A stretch of 64,000 nucleotides of DNA, taken from assembly GCA_036570425.1 (NCBI GenBank), contig DATCYF010000006.1, positions 136,578-200,577 on the forward strand, given 5' to 3'. A program made the position numbers and the translations under genes. This document shows positions 53,445 to 62,139 of this stretch, one piece after another. The DNA is from Rhizorhapis sp036570425. Lineage in GTDB: Bacteria; Pseudomonadota; Alphaproteobacteria; Sphingomonadales; Sphingomonadaceae. The notes under the pieces are model-generated. The model had not been told where the DNA came from, searched no databases, and saw only the letters and a list, made by a program, of their open reading frames with translations. The first letter of the stretch is position 1. Each line of letters starts with the position of its first letter.

Positions 53445-54062
53445 ATGGCTCGTTCACCCTTAAAAAAGAGAAGCGGCAATGCGGCAGAGGATATCGTCCG
53501 TGCCGCCGAGCGCCTCTTTGGCGAAGACGGCGTATCCCTGGTGTCGCTCAGGCAAATCGCGATTGCGGCAAATCAGGTCAACAATTTTGCTGTCCAATAC
53601 CATTTCGGTGACAAGGATGGCCTGATCCAGGCGATTTTCCAGAGACGCCTGCCTTTTATAGAAAATCGACGCCGCCTACAGATCGACGAAGCCAGGAAAG
53701 AAGGCTTTACTTTGTACAATCTAAACGAAGCCCTTTTCCGTCCCATTGTGGAAGAAGTCGATGAAAATGGACATCGTGTGTATGTCAGATTTCTTGCACA
53801 AATCGTATGTGACAACCGGACGGCACATCACTGGCTCAAGGCCAGTTCCATGGTCCCCTCGATAATCGAGATAATGACCGAACAGGCGGAATTATGTCCT
53901 CATTTGAGCGAAACGGATCTCAGTTATCGATTGCAGCTTGTAAATGCGATGATGTTTCAGGCCATTTACCTTGCGGATCAGAATGAACCTGAGGTTCCCA
54001 AATTTGAAGCAAAATTCACAAGTGCGCTACGGATGGCCGCGGCAGCTATATCCGCTCCTTGA
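53445..54062 (+). CDS. TetR/AcrR family transcriptional regulator, second
   Basis: This 205-residue regulator shares the HTH region with the one at 50076: IVRAAERLFGEDGVSLVSLRQIAIAANQVNNFAVQYHFGDKDGLIQAIFQRRLP. Its ligand domain is more divergent. ATG 53445 follows GTGAGAGAG; an upstream frame to 53346 runs through the operator region and is rejected. It is divergent from the second long sulfatase and 128 bp upstream of a third sulfatase on its own strand, so it may control both. Confidence 0.9.
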   Translation: MARSPLKKRSGNAAEDIVRAAERLFGEDGVSLVSLRQIAIAANQVNNFAVQYHFGDKDGLIQAIFQRRLPFIENRRRLQIDEARKEGFTLYNLNEALFRPIVEEVDENGHRVYVRFLAQIVCDNRTAHHWLKASSMVPSIIEIMTEQAELCPHLSETDLSYRLQLVNAMMFQAIYLADQNEPEVPKFEAKFTSALRMAAAAISAP

Positions 54063-54190
54063 TAGCTAATCCGGTCACCGGGCGCACCTTCGCGAACCAT
54101 TATGCCGCATCTTGAATGATTATGTCGGCGATTCCAAGACGTGGGGCATAAGCTTTGCGTACACATTCTGAGGATAGGACGAGGTTTCAG

Positions 54191-55843
54191 ATGTCGGTCG
54201 GGAAAATAGCTGCGGCTGCAATCACATTGACGTTCAGCACATTGTCCGCCTGTGCATCGCAGGAGCATCAGGTGAAGGCGCAGGTAAACCGCCCTAATGT
54301 TGTCATCATTCTGGCCGACGATTTGGGCTTTTCGGATTTGGGGGCGTTTGGGGGAGAGATCGATACCCCCAATCTGGATGCGCTCGCCAAGGCAGGGTTG
54401 CGGTTGACTGACTTTCACGCTGCGCCTTCCTGTTCCCCCACGCGATCCATGCTTCTGTCGGGCACGGACAACCATACGGCCGGGGTAGGGGCCATGGCCG
54501 AGGCTGGAGGCGATCGTACTCACTGGGGCTATGAGGGCCATCTTACCCCACGGGTAGCTACCTTGGCGGAACGGATGCGCGCGGCAGGGTATCACACGAT
54601 GATGGCGGGGAAATGGCACCTTGGCCTTACGCCCGATCAGGACCCCCATGCCCGCGGCTTTGATCGGAGCTTTGCGCTGCTGCAAGGGGCGCATAATCAC
54701 TTTGGAAAGGGCGGCTTTGGCCCTGACGATCATCCCAACACGGCTGCCTGGTACAGTCAGAACGGCGTGCGCGTCGGTGTTCCTGACGATTTTTATTCCT
54801 CAGATTACTTCACGACAAAGCTGATCGGACAGTTGGATGAGGCACCCAAGACGAAGCCATTCCTGGCCTATCTAGCTTTCACTGCGCCGCATTCGCCGCT
54901 GCAAGCGCCTGCGGACCTGATCGCCAAGTACAAGGGCCGTTATGATGACGGATGGGACGCGCTTCGGCGTGACCGGCTGGCGCGAATGAAGGCTTTGGGC
55001 TTGATCGGTGACGACACCGCGCCCGCGCCCCTGCGGCCGGACTCGACAGCCTGGAGCAAGCTCAGCCCTGCCCAGCGGCAAGTTGAATCGCGAAAGATGG
55101 AAATCTATGCCGCGATGGTTGACCGAATGGATCAGAATGTCGGCCGCCTGATCACTTATCTCCGCGCCACGGGACGCTACGACAACACGATCTTCATCTT
55201 CAGTTCGGACAACGGGGCCGCAGGAGAAGTGGCGCAGACCTTCTCCGTTATGCCGGGCGAACTGGAGTTCATCGCCCGCGCTGACAATCGTTTGGAGAAT
55301 ATGGGGGCGGCGAGTTCGTTCGTTCTTTATGGGCCTTATTGGGCGCAGGCGGCGACGGCCCCGTCATCGATGCACAAGGGCTGGATGACGGAAGGTGGAA
55401 CGCGGGTGCCGGCTTTCATCACCTATGCCGGTTTCCAACGACAAGGTGCCGTGGGCCATGCCTTCGGCAACGTAATGGATATTGTGCCCACAATAATGGA
55501 GGCCGCCGACGCGCCGGTTGTGGACGTCGTTTCAGGACATCAGGTGGCGGGGATCCGCGGTCGATCTATGCTGCCATATCTGCGCGCGCGCGCCGAAAAG
55601 ATCCACGAAGATGGAGACGCTGTTTCGATGGAACTGCACGGCCAGCGCAGCGTCCGGCAAGGCAAGTGGAAGCTTCTCTGGCTTCCTCGGCCTATGGGCT
55701 CCGGCAACTGGGCGTTGTATGACCTGGAGCGGGACCCCGCCGAGCAGACAAACCTTGCCACCAGTTTTCCCGAACGGGTTGGCGCCATGGCTGGCGTTTG
55801 GAATCGTTATGCCGAGGAAGCAAGGATCAGCACCGCGCCTTGA
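54191..55843 (+). CDS. Arylsulfatase, short lipoprotein form
   Basis: This 550-residue type I sulfatase is closer in length to Pseudomonas AtsA. It begins with a lipobox (TFSTLSAC, Cys21), so it is probably a lipid-anchored periplasmic enzyme. Formylglycine Cys81 is in CSPTRSMLLSG; ligands are LADDLGFSD, the pair in AGKWHLG, and SSDNGAAGE. It lacks the C-terminal beta domain of the two long sulfatases. ATG 54191 has ACGAGG upstream; the track-long TTG start at 54155 is not needed. It likely acts on a different ester than the long forms and shares the FGE at 44023. Confidence 0.93.
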   Translation: MSVGKIAAAAITLTFSTLSACASQEHQVKAQVNRPNVVIILADDLGFSDLGAFGGEIDTPNLDALAKAGLRLTDFHAAPSCSPTRSMLLSGTDNHTAGVGAMAEAGGDRTHWGYEGHLTPRVATLAERMRAAGYHTMMAGKWHLGLTPDQDPHARGFDRSFALLQGAHNHFGKGGFGPDDHPNTAAWYSQNGVRVGVPDDFYSSDYFTTKLIGQLDEAPKTKPFLAYLAFTAPHSPLQAPADLIAKYKGRYDDGWDALRRDRLARMKALGLIGDDTAPAPLRPDSTAWSKLSPAQRQVESRKMEIYAAMVDRMDQNVGRLITYLRATGRYDNTIFIFSSDNGAAGEVAQTFSVMPGELEFIARADNRLENMGAASSFVLYGPYWAQAATAPSSMHKGWMTEGGTRVPAFITYAGFQRQGAVGHAFGNVMDIVPTIMEAADAPVVDVVSGHQVAGIRGRSMLPYLRARAEKIHEDGDAVSMELHGQRSVRQGKWKLLWLPRPMGSGNWALYDLERDPAEQTNLATSFPERVGAMAGVWNRYAEEARISTAP

Positions 55844-56113
55844 AGCGCAGTACCTGTGGGCAGCGTAGACCGCTGCTCCGGGGTGAAATCCGTCGATTAA
55901 CCGCTTTTCGTTCATGTTCGCGGGTGATGCGCAAAGTGGCATGATGGAACGGTTCGATGTGAGCACCATTATTCGGTTTGGCAGCGACATGCGGTCACAC
56001 ATTCCCGCTAGGGATAGGTTGCCGCAGGCAGGCACCTCAGTCCCATTACGGTCGGAGCCATGTTTTCGCTGCCTATCGGAATATCTTATCACGATGGATT
56101 CAGGAGGGTAACG

Positions 56114-56836
56114 ATGTTACATCTGTCTTTCCCCAATGAAAGCACCGAATACCGGACAGCACGCAATGCGCTGCTCGATGCCGAGATCGCGTTGCGCCGC
56201 CAGCTCGAAGCGGTCGCCGCCCAGCGTCGGGCGCTGCCGCCCGGCGGCGCGGTGCCCAAGGATTTCGTGTTCGAGCGGATAGGCGCGAACCAGCGGCCCG
56301 AGCAGGTGAAGCTCTCCGAACTGTTTGGCGACCACCCGAGCATCCTGCTCTACAGCTTCATGTACGGACCCGAGCGCGACCAGCCCTGCACCGGCTGCAC
56401 CCACACACTCGACGGGCTCGACGGCAGCGTTTTCCACGCCGACCAGCGCTTTCCCACCTATGTCGTCGCCAAATCACCGATCGCGCGCCTGGAGGCGTTG
56501 GCGCGTAAGCGTGGCTGGCGCAATCTCCAGCTGCTCTCGACCGCCAGCAACGACTATTCCCACCATTATTTCGGCGACACGTCGAAGTTCGGCGCGGAGA
56601 TGCGCGACGCTCGCGGCTACGAACCCGGCGAGAACTGGGATGAACCGATGTATAACGTCTTCCGCAAGGATGCCGACGGCACGGTCCGCCACTTCTGGGG
56701 CAGCGAATTGCTCTACGTGCAGGAGGAACCCGGCCAAGATCACCGCGCCGGCGATCTGGTCGATCCGGTATGGGGTCTGCTCGACATGAGTCCGGAGGGC
56801 CGCGGCGACTTCTTTCCGGAGCTTAGCTACCTCTGA
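56114..56836 (+). CDS. DUF899 family thioredoxin-like protein
   Basis: This 240-residue DUF899 protein has the N-terminal EYRTARNALLDAEIALRRQLEAVAAQRRALPPGG block, then KDFVFERIG, then a thioredoxin-like core (LFGDHPSILLYSFMYGPERDQPCTGCTHTLDGLDG) with Cys-Thr-Gly-Cys. It ends with DHRAGDLVDPVWGLLDMSPEGRGDFFP, a conserved tail. Function is unknown; the CxxC could be redox active. ATG 56114 follows AGGAGGG. It sits between the sulfatase block and the next genes without an obvious partner. The GC at third positions looks higher than in the sulfatases just upstream, which may mean separate acquisition. Confidence 0.86.
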   Translation: MLHLSFPNESTEYRTARNALLDAEIALRRQLEAVAAQRRALPPGGAVPKDFVFERIGANQRPEQVKLSELFGDHPSILLYSFMYGPERDQPCTGCTHTLDGLDGSVFHADQRFPTYVVAKSPIARLEALARKRGWRNLQLLSTASNDYSHHYFGDTSKFGAEMRDARGYEPGENWDEPMYNVFRKDADGTVRHFWGSELLYVQEEPGQDHRAGDLVDPVWGLLDMSPEGRGDFFPELSYL

Positions 56837-56984
56837 TAATGGCGTGGACGAACGGCGGGATTTAGACTCCTCGACCTGATCCGGGATGGGCTTCGATCAG
56901 GCGCTGATCTGAAATTTGCGTTCGGGCCCTCCGTCACACGCGTTCACTGATCGAAGCGCGCAAGGCTGACGAAGGCCATCCCGA

Positions 56985-58583
56985 TCACCTGGAGGCAGAT
57001 GGGATTTCAAGAGCTGGCGTCGCGACAGGCTGCGCGACGGGCAACAACACGTTGACGGGTTCAGCAACGCCGTGCTCCTTGATCTGCAGAACCAGATCAC
57101 CCGCCTCCGCACCGGCTACCGGCACGTTGAGTGACAGTGTCTTGTCTCCACGCACTTCCCACGACAGCGCCTTTGCCCTGGATTGGCCCTGGCTAACGGA
57201 GATGCTTGCAACGCAGGCGGGCGCGACGCCTCTTAGCGTCAGGGGATTGTCACGGCCGGGCGTTAGAGGTTCGTCCTTCGCAGGCCGCCATGGCTCGCCT
57301 CCGGCGAACTGCAGCGCAAACTCCGGTCCTTGAAACGGCTTGAAGCCCCAGAAGCCATGGAGAGTAGCCCTGACAGGACCGACGAGGCCTGCTGGTATCG
57401 GGCGGTCATTTTTCAGAACATAACCGCCTCTGTCCGCCCGCGCTTCTACTGGGAGATCGAAAGTTTTTCCGGCTGCGGATGTAACCCTGATGGCCATCTT
57501 CCGAGCATAGCTGGTGGAGTAGACCAGTGGCGCGCCGTCGACAGGAAGCACCACCTCCTGACGGGATGCGCATATGGGCTCCTCCTGTATACTACGGAGC
57601 CGGGGTGGAAGATCAGCCTCGATAGCTGGCATGGCCGCGACGAGGACAGATTTCGGTTTCTGGAAGGATGGGGCTGCATTGAGGAGCAGTGAGACCTTGT
57701 TACCTCGACGCAGGCTCAGCGTCGGCAGATAACGGAACTGCGGATTGTTGAATGCCCCGAAGATGCGAGCGACATCCCGGACAACCCCAATATAGGGGGT
57801 GTAATAGCCATAGCCCGCTTCTCGGGTAGTGCTCAGCTGCAGGGCAAGGTCAGTCGGCGCACCAGCCAGGGTCTCGGCGATCGAACTGCTGTGCATGTCC
57901 GCCAGCACGAGCGATTCCCGGTCTTCAAGGAGGCAGGAAGCCTGGCGCGCAATCACTCTGTCGAGGCACCCCTCGTTCAGCTTCATCGACAGGCTGCGTG
58001 CGAGAGTGGGTGCAAGCGTCCGCAGATATTCAGGATGCGTATTCGCTTGTGCCTGGATCGCGCCCATGAACGCATCCAGACGGGAGCGGTCGAGCGAAGC
58101 CTGGTTAAGCGCCTGGATCGCACGTACGAACTCCCCGGGTCGTCCCCGGACGGTGTCGGAGATCGCGTCGGATGCGCCCCCGGTTTCAGGTACGAAGAAG
58201 AGGACCAACTGTTTTGCGCCTTCGGGCACCTGCAACCAGAGCGTCTTATCCTTGTCTTTGCGCTTCCATGTCTCGACGGTCCTGATCCAATCCTCTGGCG
58301 GCGGGTTGGTCGCACCACGCAGGAACGCCGATAGAAGCAGAAATTTCGTTCCTTGGTCCTTGGGCAGGTCGGCTTGTATGGAAAGCAGGTCATCGGCTTC
58401 AAGCGTGGGCACTGCATCAATGGGAAGCGTGACCCCGTCGCGCTGCACCGTTACACGCAGCCCAGGACCGGTGAGGTCGAACGGCGCAGGTTCAGCTGCC
58501 TGAACCTGCGAAAAAGGCAATGCAGACAAGATCGCGATCCTCAAGAGGCGGGACAGCGCAGGCAGATAGAGACGCAAAGACAT
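56985..58583 (-). CDS. Large secreted protein of unknown function
   Basis: I do not recognise this 532-residue protein. It has a signal peptide (LLRIAILSALPFSQVQA, cut before AEPAP) and otherwise looks soluble and beta-rich: an N-terminal region with VTVQRDGVTLPIDAV and LQVPEGAKQLVLFFVPETGG, a helical middle (~160-260) with two cysteines, an Ig-like C-terminal part (PLTLRGVAPACVASISVSQG, LVLQIKEHGVAEPVNVLLPV). It is transcribed divergently from the phospholipase A gene, whose N-terminal extension is also beta-sandwich-like. A shared envelope role is possible. A start at 58583 gives the signal peptide. Confidence 0.75.
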   Translation of the reverse strand: MSLRLYLPALSRLLRIAILSALPFSQVQAAEPAPFDLTGPGLRVTVQRDGVTLPIDAVPTLEADDLLSIQADLPKDQGTKFLLLSAFLRGATNPPPEDWIRTVETWKRKDKDKTLWLQVPEGAKQLVLFFVPETGGASDAISDTVRGRPGEFVRAIQALNQASLDRSRLDAFMGAIQAQANTHPEYLRTLAPTLARSLSMKLNEGCLDRVIARQASCLLEDRESLVLADMHSSSIAETLAGAPTDLALQLSTTREAGYGYYTPYIGVVRDVARIFGAFNNPQFRYLPTLSLRRGNKVSLLLNAAPSFQKPKSVLVAAMPAIEADLPPRLRSIQEEPICASRQEVVLPVDGAPLVYSTSYARKMAIRVTSAAGKTFDLPVEARADRGGYVLKNDRPIPAGLVGPVRATLHGFWGFKPFQGPEFALQFAGGEPWRPAKDEPLTPGRDNPLTLRGVAPACVASISVSQGQSRAKALSWEVRGDKTLSLNVPVAGAEAGDLVLQIKEHGVAEPVNVLLPVAQPVATPALEIPSASR

Positions 58584-58771
58584 GACCTCAATGTTGCTTT
58601 GGATTTAATGGACAATAACGCACTAACCTTCATGACGGTACCCTCATCAGGCAGGCGCTCAGCTCAGCCATGCTGGTCATAGGGGAGTTCCGGTCAGTGC
58701 CATGGCTTGCGGTGGAACCCGCTGGACCTTGCCGGCTTTCAGCGCGGGATTTCTTCCCGCATAAGGTGATC

Positions 58772-59992
58772 ATGAAGATTCTCTCCACAATCGCCGTGAT
58801 GTCATTGGCAATGGCCGTCACGCAGGCGATGGCCCAATCCGGCCCGCGCATGCTGGTCAGTAACGTCGAGCCAGCGGCACAGGCGGGCACCATGCTTGTG
58901 GAGGTCACGGTTCTCAATCCCGGCCCGGAGCCGAAGCAAAATGATCTGCCCGATCGGATTCCGGCCGCGCTGACAGTTGATAATCGATCTACTTCGGTAA
59001 TGCTGGAGCGTGCGATTCCATCGCCAAAACAAACGATCCAACCCGGCGGATTCGAGCAGGCCAAATATCTTCTGCGTCTTCCGGCGGAAAGTCGCGTTCG
59101 CGGTGCCATGATCCTGTCACTCACGACCGACGGGGCGCAGGGTTATGCCTTCTCGCCTCCCGATCCCAAAGCGCTAAACATGGCATCGAAAACGGAGGCC
59201 AGGCAGCCGGCTGTTAAGGCATCCTTGGCAGCCTTAGCCAGCCAGTCACCCTCCGCCAAGCCGGATCGCGGCAATGCCTTCCTTGGCAATCTTTCCAGCT
59301 ATGCCCCAATCTACGCCGTATATGGTCCGGGCACGAGCAGTGATGGCCGGGTCCAGATCAGCTTCAAATATCAGTTGTTCGGAAATCCCGGGGCTGTCGG
59401 AGGTGACAACCCCCTCATCAATGGCATCCACTTCGCCTATACCCAGCGGATGTTCTGGGATCTGGGCGCGGAGTCCTCACCCTTTCGCAATATCGACTAT
59501 ATGCCGGAAGTCTTTTACCTCCTGCCTGCCGCTCCAGTCAGAGAGCAGATCGCGCTTGGCGGTCAGGCCGGCTTCCGTCATGAATCGAACGGCCGCGATG
59601 GTTTGACGTCACGCAGTCTCAACACTCTGTATATCCAACCAGTCGCCACCATGCCCATCGGCAAATATACGCTTTCGCTCGGTCCCCGTCTTTCCTTCTA
59701 TGTCGGGAGTCTCGAAGACAACCCCGATATCAAGCGTTATCGCGGGAATACCGCCCTCTTCGCCCAGATCGGTCAGGATGACGGATTGCGCCTGACGACC
59801 AACACTCGCTTCAATTTCTCGTCCGGGAAAGGCGCAATTGATGCCGAACTGTCCTATCCGCTCGATCGCATCGTTGATTCCAGTCTCAACATTTACGTCT
59901 TCGGCCAGGGTTTTGCCGGCTATGGCGAAAACCTGCTTGATTATGATCGGAAGACAACACGTCTGAGGATCGGGATAGGGATCGTGCGATAG
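58772..59992 (+). CDS. pldA: Outer-membrane phospholipase A with N-terminal extension
   Basis: This 406-residue protein has a signal peptide (MKILSTIAVMSLAMAVTQAMA), a non-barrel region (residues ~25-160) and a C-terminal OMPLA barrel. Active-site residues are His270 and Ser272 in RHESNGRDG and Asn284 in SRSLNTLY; the His-to-Asn spacing of 14 matches E. coli PldA (His142-Asn156). PldA hydrolyses phospholipids that stray to the outer leaflet. The ~135-residue extension has no counterpart in E. coli PldA. ATG 58772 has AAGGTGAT upstream. It is divergent from the unknown secreted protein by 188 bp. Confidence 0.9.
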   Translation: MKILSTIAVMSLAMAVTQAMAQSGPRMLVSNVEPAAQAGTMLVEVTVLNPGPEPKQNDLPDRIPAALTVDNRSTSVMLERAIPSPKQTIQPGGFEQAKYLLRLPAESRVRGAMILSLTTDGAQGYAFSPPDPKALNMASKTEARQPAVKASLAALASQSPSAKPDRGNAFLGNLSSYAPIYAVYGPGTSSDGRVQISFKYQLFGNPGAVGGDNPLINGIHFAYTQRMFWDLGAESSPFRNIDYMPEVFYLLPAAPVREQIALGGQAGFRHESNGRDGLTSRSLNTLYIQPVATMPIGKYTLSLGPRLSFYVGSLEDNPDIKRYRGNTALFAQIGQDDGLRLTTNTRFNFSSGKGAIDAELSYPLDRIVDSSLNIYVFGQGFAGYGENLLDYDRKTTRLRIGIGIVR

Positions 59993-60108
59993 AGGATTGG
60001 GTCTGAACCGGGGCAGGAGTGGTTCAGTTGTCTCAAGTCCGCGAACCGATGCGCTTGCCCAATGCGGCGACGGCATGAGACTCTCACCGGGCGCTATCCC
60101 GGCGGCAA

Positions 60109-61443
60109 TCACTGCTGTGGTGCGGCGCGTGCAGGGCCCTGAGTTACCGCTGGTTGGCGGGTTGGGGTCACGCGCCAGATGGTGTTCGAAAGGTCGTCGG
60201 CGACGATGAGGGCGCCACGCGGGTCCACGCTCACCCCGACCGGCCGGCCACGAGTCTTTCCGTCCGCCCCTCTGAAGCCGGAGACGAAGTCGACTGGCGG
60301 ACCGGCGGGGCGGCCGCCACGGAACGGCACAAAAACCACCTTGTACCCGACTGGCTGGCTGCGATTCCAACTGCCATGCTCACCGACGAACACGCCATCG
60401 GCGAACCGGGCACCCATCGCAGGCGTGGAGAAGGCCAGGCCCAGAGCGGCGACATGCGATCCCAGGCTGTAATCCGGACGGATCGCCGAGGCGACCTTCT
60501 GAGAATTCTGCGGCCTCACGCGCGGGTCCACATTCTGACCCCAATAGCTGTAGGGCCAGCCGTAGAATCCACCTTCACGGACGGATGTGAGATAGTCTGG
60601 AACAAGGTTAGGGCCGAGTTCGTCGCGTTCGTTCACCACTGCCCATAGCTGACCCGATCCGGGCTGGATCGCGAGGGCAGTGGGATTGCGGAGGCCAGTA
60701 GCATAGGGTTTGTGCGCGCCGGTCCGGGCATCGACCTGCCACACCATGGCCCGGTCTACCTCGGCCGCCATTCCGCGCTCGGTGATGTTGCTGTTGGACC
60801 CGATGCCGACATATAGAAAACGTCCGTCCGGGCTGGCGGCCAACGACTTGGTCCAGTGATGGTTGATTTCCGACGGCAGGTCCGTGACCTTGACGGGTGG
60901 TCCGCTCGCTCGAATCTGGCCATCCCGGTAATCAAACCGCACCAGCGAATCCTGATTGGCGACGTAAAGGCGGTCGCCCACCAGCGCGAGCCCATAAGGG
61001 GCGTTGAGATTCTCAGCGAAGACGGCTCGTGCTTCATAGGTGCCGTCGCCGTCGCTGTCCCGCAGCAACGTCAGGCGATTGCCGCCCTTTACGGGACTTG
61101 TGCCTTTTGCCTTTATGTAGCCCGCAATCACGTCCTTCGGCGTCAGCTTCGACGCACCGCCGCCTTTGCCTTCGGCAACCAGAATGTCGCCATTGGGAAG
61201 CACGAGGGTCTGTCGGGGGATTTCGAGATCAGTGGCGACGGGCGTGATCGTGTAGCCTTGAGGCGCCATAGGCCGCTGGTCGCCCCATTGCGCCGGATTT
61301 GCAATCTCCATGCTGGGGAGCAGCCCGCGCTGCCGGTCCGGCAGCTTTGGCTCAGGACCATATTGCGCTGCGTCCGGATCGCTGCCGCAGGCGGTCAGCA
61401 GGGCCGGGAGGGCCAGGACAGCGAATAAGCTCGTACACCTCAT
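60109..61443 (-). CDS. PQQ-type sugar (sorbosone) dehydrogenase-like lipoprotein
   Basis: This 444-residue beta-propeller protein resembles L-sorbosone/soluble glucose dehydrogenases. It has a lipobox (LALPALLTAC, Cys19), propeller blades with repeated patterns such as VLPNGDILVAEGKGG, LNAPYGLALVGDRLYVANQ, LAASPDGRFLYVGIGSNSN, TGLRNPTALAIQPGSGQLWAVVNERDELG, VFVGEHGSWNRS and PRGALIVADDLSNTIWRVT. In sorbosone dehydrogenases PQQ is the cofactor; PQQ binding here is inferred, and no PQQ synthesis genes are in the window. ATG 61443 overlaps the DUF2231 stop (ATGA), with GGGAGG 8 bp upstream. Confidence 0.86.
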   Translation of the reverse strand: MRCTSLFAVLALPALLTACGSDPDAAQYGPEPKLPDRQRGLLPSMEIANPAQWGDQRPMAPQGYTITPVATDLEIPRQTLVLPNGDILVAEGKGGGASKLTPKDVIAGYIKAKGTSPVKGGNRLTLLRDSDGDGTYEARAVFAENLNAPYGLALVGDRLYVANQDSLVRFDYRDGQIRASGPPVKVTDLPSEINHHWTKSLAASPDGRFLYVGIGSNSNITERGMAAEVDRAMVWQVDARTGAHKPYATGLRNPTALAIQPGSGQLWAVVNERDELGPNLVPDYLTSVREGGFYGWPYSYWGQNVDPRVRPQNSQKVASAIRPDYSLGSHVAALGLAFSTPAMGARFADGVFVGEHGSWNRSQPVGYKVVFVPFRGGRPAGPPVDFVSGFRGADGKTRGRPVGVSVDPRGALIVADDLSNTIWRVTPTRQPAVTQGPARAAPQQ

Positions 61444-61868
61444 TTCGGTCCTCCCACGCGAAAGCCGGAAAAGCCGATACAGGTGGCCAAAATCGCAAGC
61501 GCGGCAACGATCACTGAAAGGATAAGACCTGCAGGCATGCTCGCCCAAGCGTCCTTGGAATGGATTAACGCATTGATGAAACCGAGTACCCAGGTCGCCA
61601 GCAGAAGGAGAAAATAAACGAGAGGGCGCTCCCCACGGCGATCGGCGCGGAGCAGTTCAATAAATGCCCACAGCAGCGCCAGCCCGCTGAAAATCAGACC
61701 GCCGACGATCAGCCATGACGCAAAGTTGGTCCATTGCACCTGATAGCTCGACGCGTAGGCGATATCGCTGAGCATAGCGCCCAGAAATAACGGAACGGTC
61801 CCGGCGAGCAGGATCGCATGCATAGGGCGAAGCGCCCTTTGATGTTTCCAGGTGAAAATGGCAGCCAC
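61440..61868 (-). CDS. DUF2231 family membrane protein
   Basis: This 142-residue protein has four membrane helices and DUF2231 features (PMHAILLAGTVPLFLGAMLSDIAY with the conserved Pro-His, then WTNFASWLIVGGL and LNALIHSKDAW-like IHSKD). I chose GTG at 61868 because AAGGAGG lies 8 bp upstream; the ATG 61940 lacks a site and adds a charged tail. DUF2231 proteins are often found with cytochrome or sugar dehydrogenases; here it is coupled to a sorbosone-dehydrogenase-like gene by a 4-bp overlap, suggesting a membrane electron acceptor or anchor role. Confidence 0.82.
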   Translation of the reverse strand: MAAIFTWKHQRALRPMHAILLAGTVPLFLGAMLSDIAYASSYQVQWTNFASWLIVGGLIFSGLALLWAFIELLRADRRGERPLVYFLLLLATWVLGFINALIHSKDAWASMPAGLILSVIVAALAILATCIGFSGFRVGGPK

Positions 61869-62139
61869 GGCAGCGTCCTCCTTGTGACGGAGCCAGCGGG
61901 CCGCGCTGGCATGTGCGCCGCCCGAGCGATGCTCCCGCATGATCCAGAGCGTAACGCTATCCGGACCCAGCGCCCACCGGCATACGCAGGACGCAGATTA
62001 GCAAATGCAAGCGGGCGCAGGATGTTCCGAAACAGACAAGCGAGCAGCATTACCGTCTGATCGAAATTTTCGCGGCTAGACATAGGCAGATCTCTTACTC
62101 GGCTTTAATGCTGGGAGGCCATGCCGTAAGAGAGAAACG

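Noticed and set aside
61709..62083. 124-codon minus-strand frame upstream of the DUF2231 gene
   Set aside because: Half of it overlaps the DUF2231 gene in another frame; no motif.
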